This document shows, piece after piece, positions 6,517-14,502 of a stretch of 16,128 nt of DNA; position 1 is the stretch's first letter, and every line of letters begins with the position of its first letter. The notes under the pieces were generated by a model that was not told where the DNA came from, did not search any database, and worked only from the letters and a program-made list of their open reading frames with translations. A program made the position numbers and the translations under genes. Source of the DNA: a bacterium (lineage in GTDB: Bacteria; Planctomycetota; J058; JACQDU01); NCBI GenBank assembly GCA_016200955.1, contig JACQDU010000290.1, positions 1-16,128 of the forward strand, read 5' to 3'.

Positions 6517-7977
6517 ATGCCCCGTTCGTTCGACGCCGTCGTCATCGGAGCCGGCCCCGGCGGATACGTCGCGGCGATCCGGCTCGCGCAGCTCGGGAAG
6601 AAGACCGCGATCGTCGAGCGCTGGCCGACGCTCGGAGGTGTCTGCCTGAACTGGGGCTGCATCCCGTCGAAGGCCGTGATCCACGCGGGCGAGCTGCGCT
6701 CCGAGATCGCGCGAGCGGCGGCTTACGGGATCGGCACGGGAGGCATGGCGCCCCTCGACCTCGCGAAGCTCAAGGCCTGGAAGCAAGGGATCGTCTCCAA
6801 GCTCACGGGCGGGATCTCGACCCTCATGAAGGCGAACGGGATCGAGGTCGTGAGAGGGACCGCGCGCCTCCTCGGGCCCACGCGAGTTCACGTGGAGCCG
6901 CCCCCGGGCTCGGGCACCCGGGGGGGGTCTGGGGGGGCCGGCATCGCCTCCCCAGATGACAACGAAATCGACGCGAAGAACGTGATCCTCGCGACGGGAG
7001 CTCGGCCGATCGAGCTGCCGTTCCTCAAAGGACAGCGGATCTGGACCTCGAAGGAAGCGCTCGACCTCGACGAGATCCCGAGGCGCCTCGCGATCATAGG
7101 CGGAGGCGTGATCGGGCTCGAGCTCGGGTGCGCTTTCCTTAAGCTCGGGACGGAGGAGCTCACGATCGTCGAGATGCTCCCGGACCTCCTCCCGGGAACG
7201 GACCCCGACCTCGTGCGCCCCGTCCGGCGCGCGCTCAAGGAGCGGAAGGGCGTCGCGATCCTCCTCGAGACGAAGGCGGCCGGTTACGAGGAGAAGGGCG
7301 CGGAAGCTCGCCTCAAGGTCGACGGGAAAGAAGGCCCGAAGGAGATCGTCTGCGACCGCGTCCTCGTCGCGATCGGCTTCCGGCCGAACTCCGAGGACCT
7401 CGGGCTCGCCGACGCCGGAGTCGCTCTCGACAAGCGAGGCCACGTGATCGTCGATCAACGCTGCCGGACGAACGTGCCCTCGATCTACGCGATCGGCGAC
7501 CTCACCGGAGCGCCTTACCTTGCTCACCGTGCGTCCAAGCAAGCCATGGTCGCCGCCGAGGTGATCGCGGGAGAGCCGAGCGCCTTCGACGTCCAGGCCA
7601 TGCCCGCCGCGATCTTCTGCGACCCCGAGATCGGGACGGTCGGCATGACGGAAGCTCAGGCCAAGGAGAAGGGAAGGGAGCTGAGCATAGGCACCTTCCC
7701 CTTCTCCGTCCTCGGGCGAGCGATCGCGCAGGACCAGACGGACGGTCTCGTGAAGGTCGTCGCCGACAAGGCCTCCGGCCTCCTCCTGGGAGTCGGGATC
7801 GTCGGGCCTCGCGCGTCCGACCTGATCGCCGAGGCCGCTCTCGCGATCGAGATGGGCGCTCTCGCGGAGGACCTCGCGCTGACCGTCCACGCTCACCCGA
7901 CTTTCCCGGAGGCCCTCCTCGAGGCGACGGAGGACGCGCTCGGCCACGCGATCCACATCGCGAAGAAGAAACGATGA
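6517..7977 (+). CDS. lpdA: Dihydrolipoyl dehydrogenase (E3)
   Basis: The 486-residue flavoprotein reoxidises dihydrolipoamide with NAD+ in pyruvate and 2-oxoglutarate dehydrogenase complexes or the glycine-cleavage system. The FAD-binding GAGPGG is at 11-16. The redox disulfide motif GGVCLNWGCIPSK has Cys43 and Cys48. The second Rossmann motif IIGGGVIGLE is near 193-202, and YAIGDLTGAPYLAHRAS at 324-340 binds FAD. The C-terminal HAHPTFPE supplies His460 and Glu465. All catalytic residues are present. An oddity is residues 127-146, a Pro/Gly/Ser-rich insertion just ahead of the conserved ILATGARP strand, encoded by runs of eight and seven G (6920-6927, 6931-6937). No E1 or E2 genes lie nearby, so its complex is encoded elsewhere. 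ATG 6517 is preceded by AGAGGA at 6507-6512. Confidence 0.95.
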   Translation: MPRSFDAVVIGAGPGGYVAAIRLAQLGKKTAIVERWPTLGGVCLNWGCIPSKAVIHAGELRSEIARAAAYGIGTGGMAPLDLAKLKAWKQGIVSKLTGGISTLMKANGIEVVRGTARLLGPTRVHVEPPPGSGTRGGSGGAGIASPDDNEIDAKNVILATGARPIELPFLKGQRIWTSKEALDLDEIPRRLAIIGGGVIGLELGCAFLKLGTEELTIVEMLPDLLPGTDPDLVRPVRRALKERKGVAILLETKAAGYEEKGAEARLKVDGKEGPKEIVCDRVLVAIGFRPNSEDLGLADAGVALDKRGHVIVDQRCRTNVPSIYAIGDLTGAPYLAHRASKQAMVAAEVIAGEPSAFDVQAMPAAIFCDPEIGTVGMTEAQAKEKGRELSIGTFPFSVLGRAIAQDQTDGLVKVVADKASGLLLGVGIVGPRASDLIAEAALAIEMGALAEDLALTVHAHPTFPEALLEATEDALGHAIHIAKKKR

Positions 7978-7995
7978 GAGCCGGCTCCGGCTCTC
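7976..7995 (+). terminator. Perfect dyad overlapping the lpdA stop codon
   Basis: GAGAGCCGG (7976-7984) and CCGGCTCTC (7987-7995) are perfect 9-bp arms separated by CT, giving an 8-bp stem with a 4-base loop. It begins within the TGA stop and ends 46 bases before the next predicted start. No U-tract follows, so it may protect or attenuate the transcript rather than end it. Confidence 0.4.
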
Positions 7996-8040
7996 GTCGA
8001 ACGGCGAGCGGGCGAGTACGTTCTCCTCCGGGAGAGAACG

Positions 8041-9009
8041 CTGGGCGAGGCCGCCGAGACCGCGCGCACGCGCTCGATCTATCGCCCCGACGAGCCGCGC
8101 CCTCGCGGCTTCGTCGCCGGCTCTCTCCATGACCTGAGAGGTCTCATCGAGACGACGGTCGTTCTCCTGCGAGAAGGGCTCGTGACGGCGATCCTCGTGG
8201 AGTTGTTGTTCTCGACCGTGAGCGCCGTCGTCGTCTTGCTCGGTGTGCTCCTGAGCCGAGTGCACGAAGACGCATTGTCGGGACTGATGCTCGGCCTGAG
8301 TCCTTGCGTGGCCCTCGGCATTCCCGCGCTTCTCTGCTCAGGCCCGCTCGTCGTCTTCGGGCGCCTCGCGATGGGTGAGCGGGTCACGCTCCGTGCTGCG
8401 CTCAGGTCTGCGGCGAGAGGGACGATCGACCTCTTGCCGAACGGGCTCGCGTTCTGCTTGCTCCTTGGAGCGATGGGAGTCGGGGTCGCCGGCGCGATCA
8501 GTCTCTTCTTCCTGACCGACGTGCTCATGGCGGCCCTGATCGCCCTTGTGATCGGGCGGATCGCGGTCGTCATCGGTGGAGAAGTGATCCGCACGTTCCC
8601 GCTCGACACGCTCATCCGGGCCGTGATCTCGGACGAAGCGGAGAAGCGCGCCGCTCTCGATTCGCTCGACGCACGCACTCGGGGTCGAACGTTCGTGTTC
8701 CTCGCCGCGCTCGGAGTTCCCGTGGGCATCGTCGCACTCTCGGCGGGGGGCGCGACTCCCGTTGCACGAGAGCTCATCGAAAAACTCATAGGACCCGAGG
8801 GAGAGGTCGCGTTGCTTGTCTGCGTCACGATCCTGGGAGTGATCGTGGCGCTCTTCCTGGGCTCCGCCATGCTCGCCGCGGCCTACGCCGTGATCCTCGG
8901 GAGCCCGACGGATGGAGCCGTCGATTTCGTGAGAGAAGACGTGAGCCCTGTTCCCGCCGTCGTCGGAGACACGGAGACCGAATACCTTCTCGACGAGGAA
9001 GCCCGCTGA
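8041..9009 (+). CDS. Multi-pass membrane protein, paralog 1 of a tandem pair (CTG start)
   Basis: I propose CTG 8041 as the start, giving 322 residues. The frame is open from the lpdA stop but has no ATG, GTG or TTG until GTG 8182. That GTG would remove 47 residues containing IYRPDEPRPRGFVAGSLHD, which the next gene repeats almost exactly. GGGAGAG at 8030-8036 is correctly spaced ahead of the CTG. After a hydrophilic head of about 45 residues there are roughly six membrane helices, including LPNGLAFCLLLGAMGVGV and ALFLGSAMLAAAYAVI, with a charged loop (ISDEAEKRAALDSLDARTRGR) between helices 4 and 5 and an acidic tail ending in LLDEEAR. Shared motifs with the paralog are GPLVVF-x-x-L-x-x-GER-L/V-TL and TP-x-AR-x-L-x-EK. 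I do not recognise the family and cannot assign a function. The stop overlaps the next start as CTGA. Confidence 0.75.
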   Translation: MGEAAETARTRSIYRPDEPRPRGFVAGSLHDLRGLIETTVVLLREGLVTAILVELLFSTVSAVVVLLGVLLSRVHEDALSGLMLGLSPCVALGIPALLCSGPLVVFGRLAMGERVTLRAALRSAARGTIDLLPNGLAFCLLLGAMGVGVAGAISLFFLTDVLMAALIALVIGRIAVVIGGEVIRTFPLDTLIRAVISDEAEKRAALDSLDARTRGRTFVFLAALGVPVGIVALSAGGATPVARELIEKLIGPEGEVALLVCVTILGVIVALFLGSAMLAAAYAVILGSPTDGAVDFVREDVSPVPAVVGDTETEYLLDEEAR

Positions 9010-9848
9010 GCGAGACCGCCTCGATCGAGCGACGCGTCACGATCTATCGCCCCGAGGAGCCGCGCCCTCGCGGTTACGTCGCGGGCTCTCTCCACGACAT
9101 GAGAGCGCTGATCGACGTCACGATCGCTCTTCTGAGAGAAGGCTTCTTCAACGCTGCGCTCACGATGCTCGCTCTCTGGTTCCTTACCGCGTTCCTGACG
9201 GCGACCGCGACGCTCGCCATCGCGGCGCTCGGGCTCATCGCCGCGCCTCTCGTGATCTTCATTCCGCCCTTGCTCGTCGCCGGCCCGCTCGTCGTCTTCG
9301 CTCACCTCGTCCGAGGCGAGCGGCTCACGCTGGGGGGAGCGCTCGAGCGAGCGATCTTCTGCGTCCCCATGATCTTCGTGAACGCCCTGGCGGCCATGTT
9401 CCTGGCGGCGTGCGTCGCTCTCGTCGACGCGAGCACGTTCTATCTCATGGGCTCGCTCAGCTTCGTCGTGTCGGTGCCGCTCACGCTCTTCACGGCCGAC
9501 AGCATCTTCCGCTACATCGTCTTCGACGCCGTCATGAGAGCCTCGACCACGGACGATCCCCTGGACCGCTCGATCGCGCTCAACGAGATCGCCGAGCTCA
9601 CGCGAGGCCGCATGGTCGTGCTCGTCTTCGCCTGCGGCCTCCCTCTCGGGATCGCCGCGGCGGCGAGCCCGACTCCCTTCGCGCGGGACCTCGTCGAGAA
9701 GACCTTCGGGCAAGACGTGGCCTTCGTCCTCCTCGCCCTGAGCGCCGCGATCGGAGGAGCGCTCGCGATCTTCCTGGGCACGGCTCTCCTCGCCGCGGCT
9801 TACGCCGTCATCGAAGGAAGCCCGATCGAGGAGGGCGGCGAGAGCTGA
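9006..9848 (+). CDS. Multi-pass membrane protein, paralog 2 of a tandem pair (CTG start)
   Basis: The proposed start is CTG 9006, sharing bases with the TGA of paralog 1 (CTGA) and preceded by GAGGAA at 8995-9000. This gives 280 residues. The first conventional start, ATG 9099, would lose the shared head IYRPEEPRPRGYVAGSLHD. About six hydrophobic segments follow, including LLVAGPLVVFAHL, IFVNALAAMFLAACVALV and GALAIFLGTALLAAAYAVI. A charged loop (STTDDPLDRSIALNEIAELTRGR) occupies the same place as in paralog 1. The two proteins align along their whole length but have diverged strongly in the helices, whereas the DNA around the head motif is nearly identical. The C-terminal tail is shorter than in paralog 1. 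The function is unknown; adjacency suggests the two may act as a heteromeric membrane complex, but nothing in the sequence proves that. Confidence 0.75.
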   Translation: MSETASIERRVTIYRPEEPRPRGYVAGSLHDMRALIDVTIALLREGFFNAALTMLALWFLTAFLTATATLAIAALGLIAAPLVIFIPPLLVAGPLVVFAHLVRGERLTLGGALERAIFCVPMIFVNALAAMFLAACVALVDASTFYLMGSLSFVVSVPLTLFTADSIFRYIVFDAVMRASTTDDPLDRSIALNEIAELTRGRMVVLVFACGLPLGIAAAASPTPFARDLVEKTFGQDVAFVLLALSAAIGGALAIFLGTALLAAAYAVIEGSPIEEGGES

Positions 9849-10200
9849 GCCCGGCTCCCGGCACGAGGCGCGACGCGCGGCCGGAAAGCAGTCATGGCGA
9901 CGTTCCCGTGCCCGCGCTGCGGCCGCGCGATCCCGTTCTCCGAGGGAGACGCGGGTCGCCGCGGGAGGTGCCCCGCCTGCGGGGCGCCGATCCAGGCTCC
10001 CGTGGCTCCGACGCGCGGCGGCCCGGCCTCGAGCGCTGACACGGTCACGAAGGAGATCGCTTCGCCGCCGGCTGCGGGCGCCGTCCCCTCCGCGCTCGAG
10101 ACGAGCGCGCCACTCGGAGGCGTTCCCGACGAGATCCTTGCCCGCCCCCGGGTCGCTCCCGCTTCCTCTTCCTGGCCATTCCCCGGAGACGACCTCGCAT

Positions 10201-10216
10201 TACAATCCCAGGGATT
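10201..10216 (+). promoter_or_regulatory. Possible htrA promoter -10 with overlapping palindrome
   Basis: TACAAT at 10201-10206 matches the sigma70 -10 consensus at five of six positions and lies in the only AT-richer patch upstream of htrA. AATCCC (10204-10209) and GGGATT (10211-10216) form a perfect 6-bp palindrome around one base and overlap the -10 box, a classic repressor layout. No good -35 hexamer is visible 16-18 bases upstream. Confidence 0.35.
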
Positions 10217-10261
10217 CAAATGGCGCGGGCTGCACGGTCCCGCCGGGGCATGGGAGGTTCC

Positions 10262-11671
<1,410 letters not shown>

Positions 11672-11743
11672 GCCCGCGGCGCCTCTGACTGAACGAGAGG
11701 GGCGGGAAAGCTCGCTGGCAGCCTTTGAGAAAAGGGAATCAGC

Positions 11744-11803
11744 CACAGAGTGCACAGAGAACACGGAGAAAACGCGGTCTCTGTGACCTCCGTGACCTCT
11801 GTA
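11744..11803. repeat. Inverted array of 9-bp CACRGAGNN repeats
   Basis: The left arm has three direct units, CACAGAGtg (11744), CACAGAGaa (11753) and CACGGAGaa (11762). After an 8-base spacer the right arm has CTCTGTGac (11779), CTCCGTGac (11788) and CTCTGTa (11797), which is the same motif inverted. The arrangement resembles small palindromic intergenic repeats of the CACAGAG type that I recall from several bacterial genomes; whether it recurs in this genome cannot be seen from one window. Units are too short and too close for CRISPR. Confidence 0.7.
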
Positions 11804-11852
11804 CTACTAACAATCCCATTCTTCTCGCGGAGAGAAGAAGTCATCTTCGTCC

Positions 11853-11872
11853 GCCACGCCCGAAGGCGTGGC
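11853..11872 (-). terminator. 8-bp stem with UUCG loop, likely operon terminator
   Basis: GCCACGCC (11853-11860) and GGCGTGGC (11865-11872) pair perfectly around CGAA. Read on the minus strand the loop is TTCG closed by C-G, the very stable tetraloop common in bacterial terminators. It lies about 90 bases beyond the end of the minus-strand adenosyltransferase gene and about 180 bases after htrA. The minus strand has no T-run after it, so the end-of-transcript role is only probable. Confidence 0.5.
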
Positions 11873-11961
11873 ATTGGTTCGGGCGGAAGCCGAGGCCGGT
11901 GATTTTCACCGCGGCTCGCTGCCGCTCGCCTGGGGCTCAAAGTCGTTCTTCGATGCGCTCG

Positions 11962-12552
11962 CTAGGTCTTCTTCTTCTTCTTCTTCTTGAGGCCGTGCTT
12001 CCTCTTCCAGAAGACGTCGCGCCGCCCCGCGCGCTTGTTCGCGAGGCGAGCGAGGACGAAGAGCGCGTCCGAGAGCCGGTTCAGGTAAGGAACGACCTGG
12101 TCGGAGACGTCTTCTTTCCGCGAGAGAGCGACGACGATCCGCTCGGCGCGGCGGCAGATGCATCGAGCGACGTGCAGGTGAGCCGAGGCCGCGCTCCCGC
12201 CGGGGATGATGAACTCCTCGAGCGGGCCGAGCTCGTCCGTGGCCCTGTCGATCACGCGCTCGAGGAGGTCGACCTCGTCCTTCGGGAAGGTCGGCATGCC
12301 GAACTTCTTCTTGTCCCGATCGAGCACGCAGAGGTCGCCCCCCACGTCGAAGAGGCGGTGCTGCGTCTCCTCGAGGATCGAGCGGATCTCCGCGTCCTCG
12401 CAGGCGGCGACCGCGACTCCGAGGTAGCTCGAGAGCTCGTCGACCGTGCCGTAGGCTTCGATGCGCAGGGACTCCTTGCGCACCTTCTGGCCGCCGCCGA
12501 GGCGCGTGTCGCCTCCGTCGCCGGTCCTCGTGTAGACGCGCGTGATCCTCAT
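11962..12552 (-). CDS. PduO-type cob(I)alamin adenosyltransferase
   Basis: This 196-residue trimeric enzyme transfers the adenosyl group of ATP to cob(I)alamin to make coenzyme B12. The family marks are all present: the N-terminal nucleotide loop TRTGDGGDT at 8-16, IEAYGTVDELSSYLG at 31-45, CICRRAERIV at 131-140, and VVPYLNRLSDALFVLAR at 153-169. The C-terminus departs from the family, ending in seven consecutive lysines plus threonine, all AAG codons, so the gene finishes in a (CTT)7 microsatellite on the plus strand (11968-11988). The ATG shares bases with the TGA of the upstream transporter gene (ATGA, 12549-12552), and no Shine-Dalgarno site is visible, which indicates translational coupling. 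No cobalamin riboswitch or other B12 genes are seen nearby. Confidence 0.93.
   Translation of the reverse strand: MRITRVYTRTGDGGDTRLGGGQKVRKESLRIEAYGTVDELSSYLGVAVAACEDAEIRSILEETQHRLFDVGGDLCVLDRDKKKFGMPTFPKDEVDLLERVIDRATDELGPLEEFIIPGGSAASAHLHVARCICRRAERIVVALSRKEDVSDQVVPYLNRLSDALFVLARLANKRAGRRDVFWKRKHGLKKKKKKKT
11968..11988. repeat. (CTT)7 trinucleotide microsatellite
   Basis: Seven exact CTT units lie at the 3' end of the adenosyltransferase gene and encode its Lys7 tail on the minus strand. Changes in unit number would keep the frame and only lengthen or shorten the tail. Confidence 0.85.
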
Positions 12553-13745
12553 GGGGGCATGGTCTCACGCGGGGAGCGGGCGAGAAAAGCTCCCGAGAGC
12601 CCGATCGCGAGCAAGGCCGCGGCTCCCACGGCGTTCATGCTCGCGCCGCCCCAGCGCGCGGCGAGGAGCGGCCCGAGGAGGGGGCCGATCGCGGCGCCCG
12701 CGTCGCCCGCGGAGAAGTAGCGGCCGAGGCGGAGGGCGCCTCGCTCCCGCGAAGCCGCGTGATCGGCCGCGAGCGCATCGAGCGCCGCCGCGAGCGCCGA
12801 GAGGGAGAGGAAGGCGCAGATCGCCGACGCCGTGAAGACCGTCGTCGACGTCGCGAGCCCCGCGAGGACGAGCGCGTCGAGCTCGTGTCCGAGGAGCTCG
12901 CTCGCCGCTCCCCCCGAGACGAGCTGTTTCAAGCGCACGCTCTGGACCGCCATGAGGAGGGAGACTCCGAGGGCGTTCGCGAGAAACGCCGCGGCGATCA
13001 CCCAGGCGAACCCGAGCCGGCTCTCGCATTCGGATCCGGCACCGGCGTCGGAAGGGGAACCGGACCCGGCCCGGGCCCCGGAAGCGGAACCGGGACCGGA
13101 AGCGGAACCGGGACCGGAAGCGGGACCGGAAGCGGAACCCAACCGCGAGAAGGCCGCGGCGGCGACGAGCATCCCCGGGAGCGTGGCGAGCGCGAGCACG
13201 TCGTAGCCGCGCGCGATGCCGTGGCGTCCGACGAGCCACGACCCGGCGACGACGGCGGCGAGGCTGCCGATCCGCGAGAGAGACTTGAAGAAGCCGAGGA
13301 GCTCGCCCTTCCTTCCGCGCGGAGCGCCGAGGACGGCGACGTTCGAGGCGAGCCGGACGAAGGTCCAGGCGACGCCCCACGCGAGCCGCGCCGCGAGGAA
13401 GCCGGCGAACGTCACGCCGGCGGTCCTCCCGCAAGCGAACGTCGTCGCCGCGGCGAGCGCGAGCGCGAGGACCAGCGGCCCTCGGGCGCCCACGCGCGCG
13501 ACGATCCTCCCGGCGGGCTCGTTGATCGCGAGGCGCTCGAGCCGGTTCACCGAGAGGATGAGCCCGACCTCGAGAGGCGCGAGCCCGAGCGCGTCCGCTT
13601 GCGCGGGGAGGATCGGGTAGAGCGCCGAGTCTCCGAGGAGCGAGAGCCCGGCTGCTAGCCCGACCAGGTAGACCGAGCGCCGACGTAGCGACTCCTCTCG
13701 CGAGGCGCGCTCGGGGTCGCTCGCGTTCGCGCCGCCGGCGCTCAG
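12549..13745 (-). CDS. Major-facilitator-like membrane transporter (possible CTG start)
   Basis: From the proposed CTG 13745 the product has 398 residues with about 12 hydrophobic segments in two halves, as in MFS transporters. The loop between helices 2 and 3 carries the family-type pattern G-R-I-V-A-R-V-G-A-R-G. The first half includes LAARLAWGVAWTFVRLASN and the second RYFSAGDAGAAIGPLLGPLL. A central linker at about residues 202-239 is a Gly/Ser/Ala/Pro repeat. Between the stop of the upstream gene and the first helix there is no ATG, GTG or TTG in frame. Only ATG 13835, with a 94-base overlap and an arginine/proline-rich leader, or a CTG sharing bases with that TGA (CTGA) can start it. 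I chose CTG because the other junctions of this operon have the same 4-base overlap, but no Shine-Dalgarno site supports it. The substrate is unknown. Confidence 0.8.
   Translation of the reverse strand: MSAGGANASDPERASREESLRRRSVYLVGLAAGLSLLGDSALYPILPAQADALGLAPLEVGLILSVNRLERLAINEPAGRIVARVGARGPLVLALALAAATTFACGRTAGVTFAGFLAARLAWGVAWTFVRLASNVAVLGAPRGRKGELLGFFKSLSRIGSLAAVVAGSWLVGRHGIARGYDVLALATLPGMLVAAAAFSRLGSASGPASGPGSASGPGSASGARAGSGSPSDAGAGSECESRLGFAWVIAAAFLANALGVSLLMAVQSVRLKQLVSGGAASELLGHELDALVLAGLATSTTVFTASAICAFLSLSALAAALDALAADHAASRERGALRLGRYFSAGDAGAAIGPLLGPLLAARWGGASMNAVGAAALLAIGLSGAFLARSPRETMPP
13031..13140. repeat. Imperfect 12/18-bp tandem repeat in transporter linker
   Basis: On the plus strand, variants of CGGAAGCGGAACCGGGAC recur with a mixed period of 18 and 12 bases, clearest from 13079 to 13138 and more degenerate upstream. 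All periods are multiples of three, so the transporter frame is kept, and the minus strand encodes a Gly/Ser/Ala/Pro linker between the two halves of the protein. It probably varies in length between strains. Confidence 0.75.
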
Positions 13746-14467
13746 CGAACGACCCAGGCGATCAGGGCGTGGTGGCCGCAGTCCGGGCCCTCGCCGCGGC
13801 GGGAGAAGAACCGCTCGCAGGAGCAGCGCGTGCAATCGGGGGAGACGCTCACGTTCGCGGGAGAGAGGCCGGCTCTCTCGACGAGGCGGCGGGCGATCGC
13901 GCCTTTCAGGTCGACGTGGGCTTTCCCTCCCTTCGGTCTCGAGACGAGGGAGCCGAGAGGACCGTGGACTTCCTCGAATGCCGAGACGACCTCGTCGCCG
14001 ACCTCGAAACAGCAGGCGCCGATGCCGGGACCGATCCAGGCTCGCAGCGCACTCGCGCGAGAGCCCCAGGAGACGAGGTCGAGCGCGGCCTTGGGTCCCA
14101 CGTCGGCCACGGCCCCTCGCCAGCCCGAGTGAGCGACCGCGATCGCGGCGTCCTCGTCCGAGAGGATCGCGACTCCCGGACAGTCCGCTCCGAGCGCGAG
14201 GAGGGCCAGTCCGCTCGCGCGCGTCGCGAGGGCGTCGGCTCCCGGGACCGACTCGCCGGTGGGCTCGGAGACGATGGCGACGCGAGATCCGTGAACTTGC
14301 TCGGCCCTCACGAAGGCAGACGGGCTCAACCCGAGAGCGGAAGCGAGGGCGGCGCGCGCTTCTCTCTCGTTGCGACGGAAGTCGAGCGCTCGCGTGGTCA
14401 CGATCGCTCGCACGAAGCGCGTCGGGCCGGGGAAGGGGAGGAAGGCGGGCAGGCTCCCGTTGCTCAT
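13742..14467 (-). CDS. pgeF: PgeF/YfiH-family multicopper-type enzyme (peptidoglycan editing factor, LACC1-like)
   Basis: The protein has 241 residues from ATG 14467, which GGGAG precedes by five bases. ATG 14506 is a real alternative: it overlaps the stop of the upstream gene (ATGA) and adds 13 residues. The family's metal site is intact, with His59 in EQVHG, Cys96 in GADCPG, and His113 in AHSGWRG. IGPGIGACCFEVGDEV at 146-160 and the closing DCTRCSCERFFSRRGEGPDCGHHA are also typical. Family members were long called polyphenol oxidase or laccase-domain proteins. YfiH of E. coli removes wrongly incorporated serine from peptidoglycan precursors, and relatives such as LACC1 act on purine nucleosides; sequence alone does not say which activity holds here. 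The last part carries more cysteines than usual (CTRCSC), possibly an extra metal or disulfide site. Confidence 0.9.
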   Translation of the reverse strand: MSNGSLPAFLPFPGPTRFVRAIVTTRALDFRRNEREARAALASALGLSPSAFVRAEQVHGSRVAIVSEPTGESVPGADALATRASGLALLALGADCPGVAILSDEDAAIAVAHSGWRGAVADVGPKAALDLVSWGSRASALRAWIGPGIGACCFEVGDEVVSAFEEVHGPLGSLVSRPKGGKAHVDLKGAIARRLVERAGLSPANVSVSPDCTRCSCERFFSRRGEGPDCGHHALIAWVVR

Positions 14468-14502
14468 CTTGGCTCCCGTTTCGTCGGCTCTCACGTCGTC
14501 TC

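Larger units (their letters stand above)
11672..11961. other. Gene-free spacer rich in repeats and hairpins
   Basis: No convincing coding frame exists between htrA and the minus-strand operon end. The spacer is visibly richer in A and T than its surroundings around 11720-11850. In order it holds an inverted array of 9-bp repeats (11744-11803), a hairpin with arms TTCTTCTC and GAGAAGAA (11819-11826 and 11832-11839), a perfect 8-bp stem with a 4-base loop (11853-11872), and a CGGTGA/TCACCG dyad (11897-11911). Composition and structure suggest an intergenic repeat insertion between two convergent transcription units. Confidence 0.6.

Noticed and set aside
6505..8265. Long minus-strand frame (586 codons) antisense to lpdA
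   Set aside because: It is Arg/Asp/Glu/Leu-rich with no domain pattern, and it mirrors the codon bias of the true lpdA gene, whose catalytic motifs are complete on the plus strand.
11744..11803. CRISPR-like direct repeats
   Set aside because: The units are 9 bp with two-base variation and no spacers of useful length, and half are inverted.
12759..13658. Plus-strand frame with a Gly-Thr-Ser repeat, possibly a repeat protein
   Set aside because: It is antisense to the transporter; the repeat belongs to the tandem repeat in its linker, and the rest is Arg/Glu-rich shadow.
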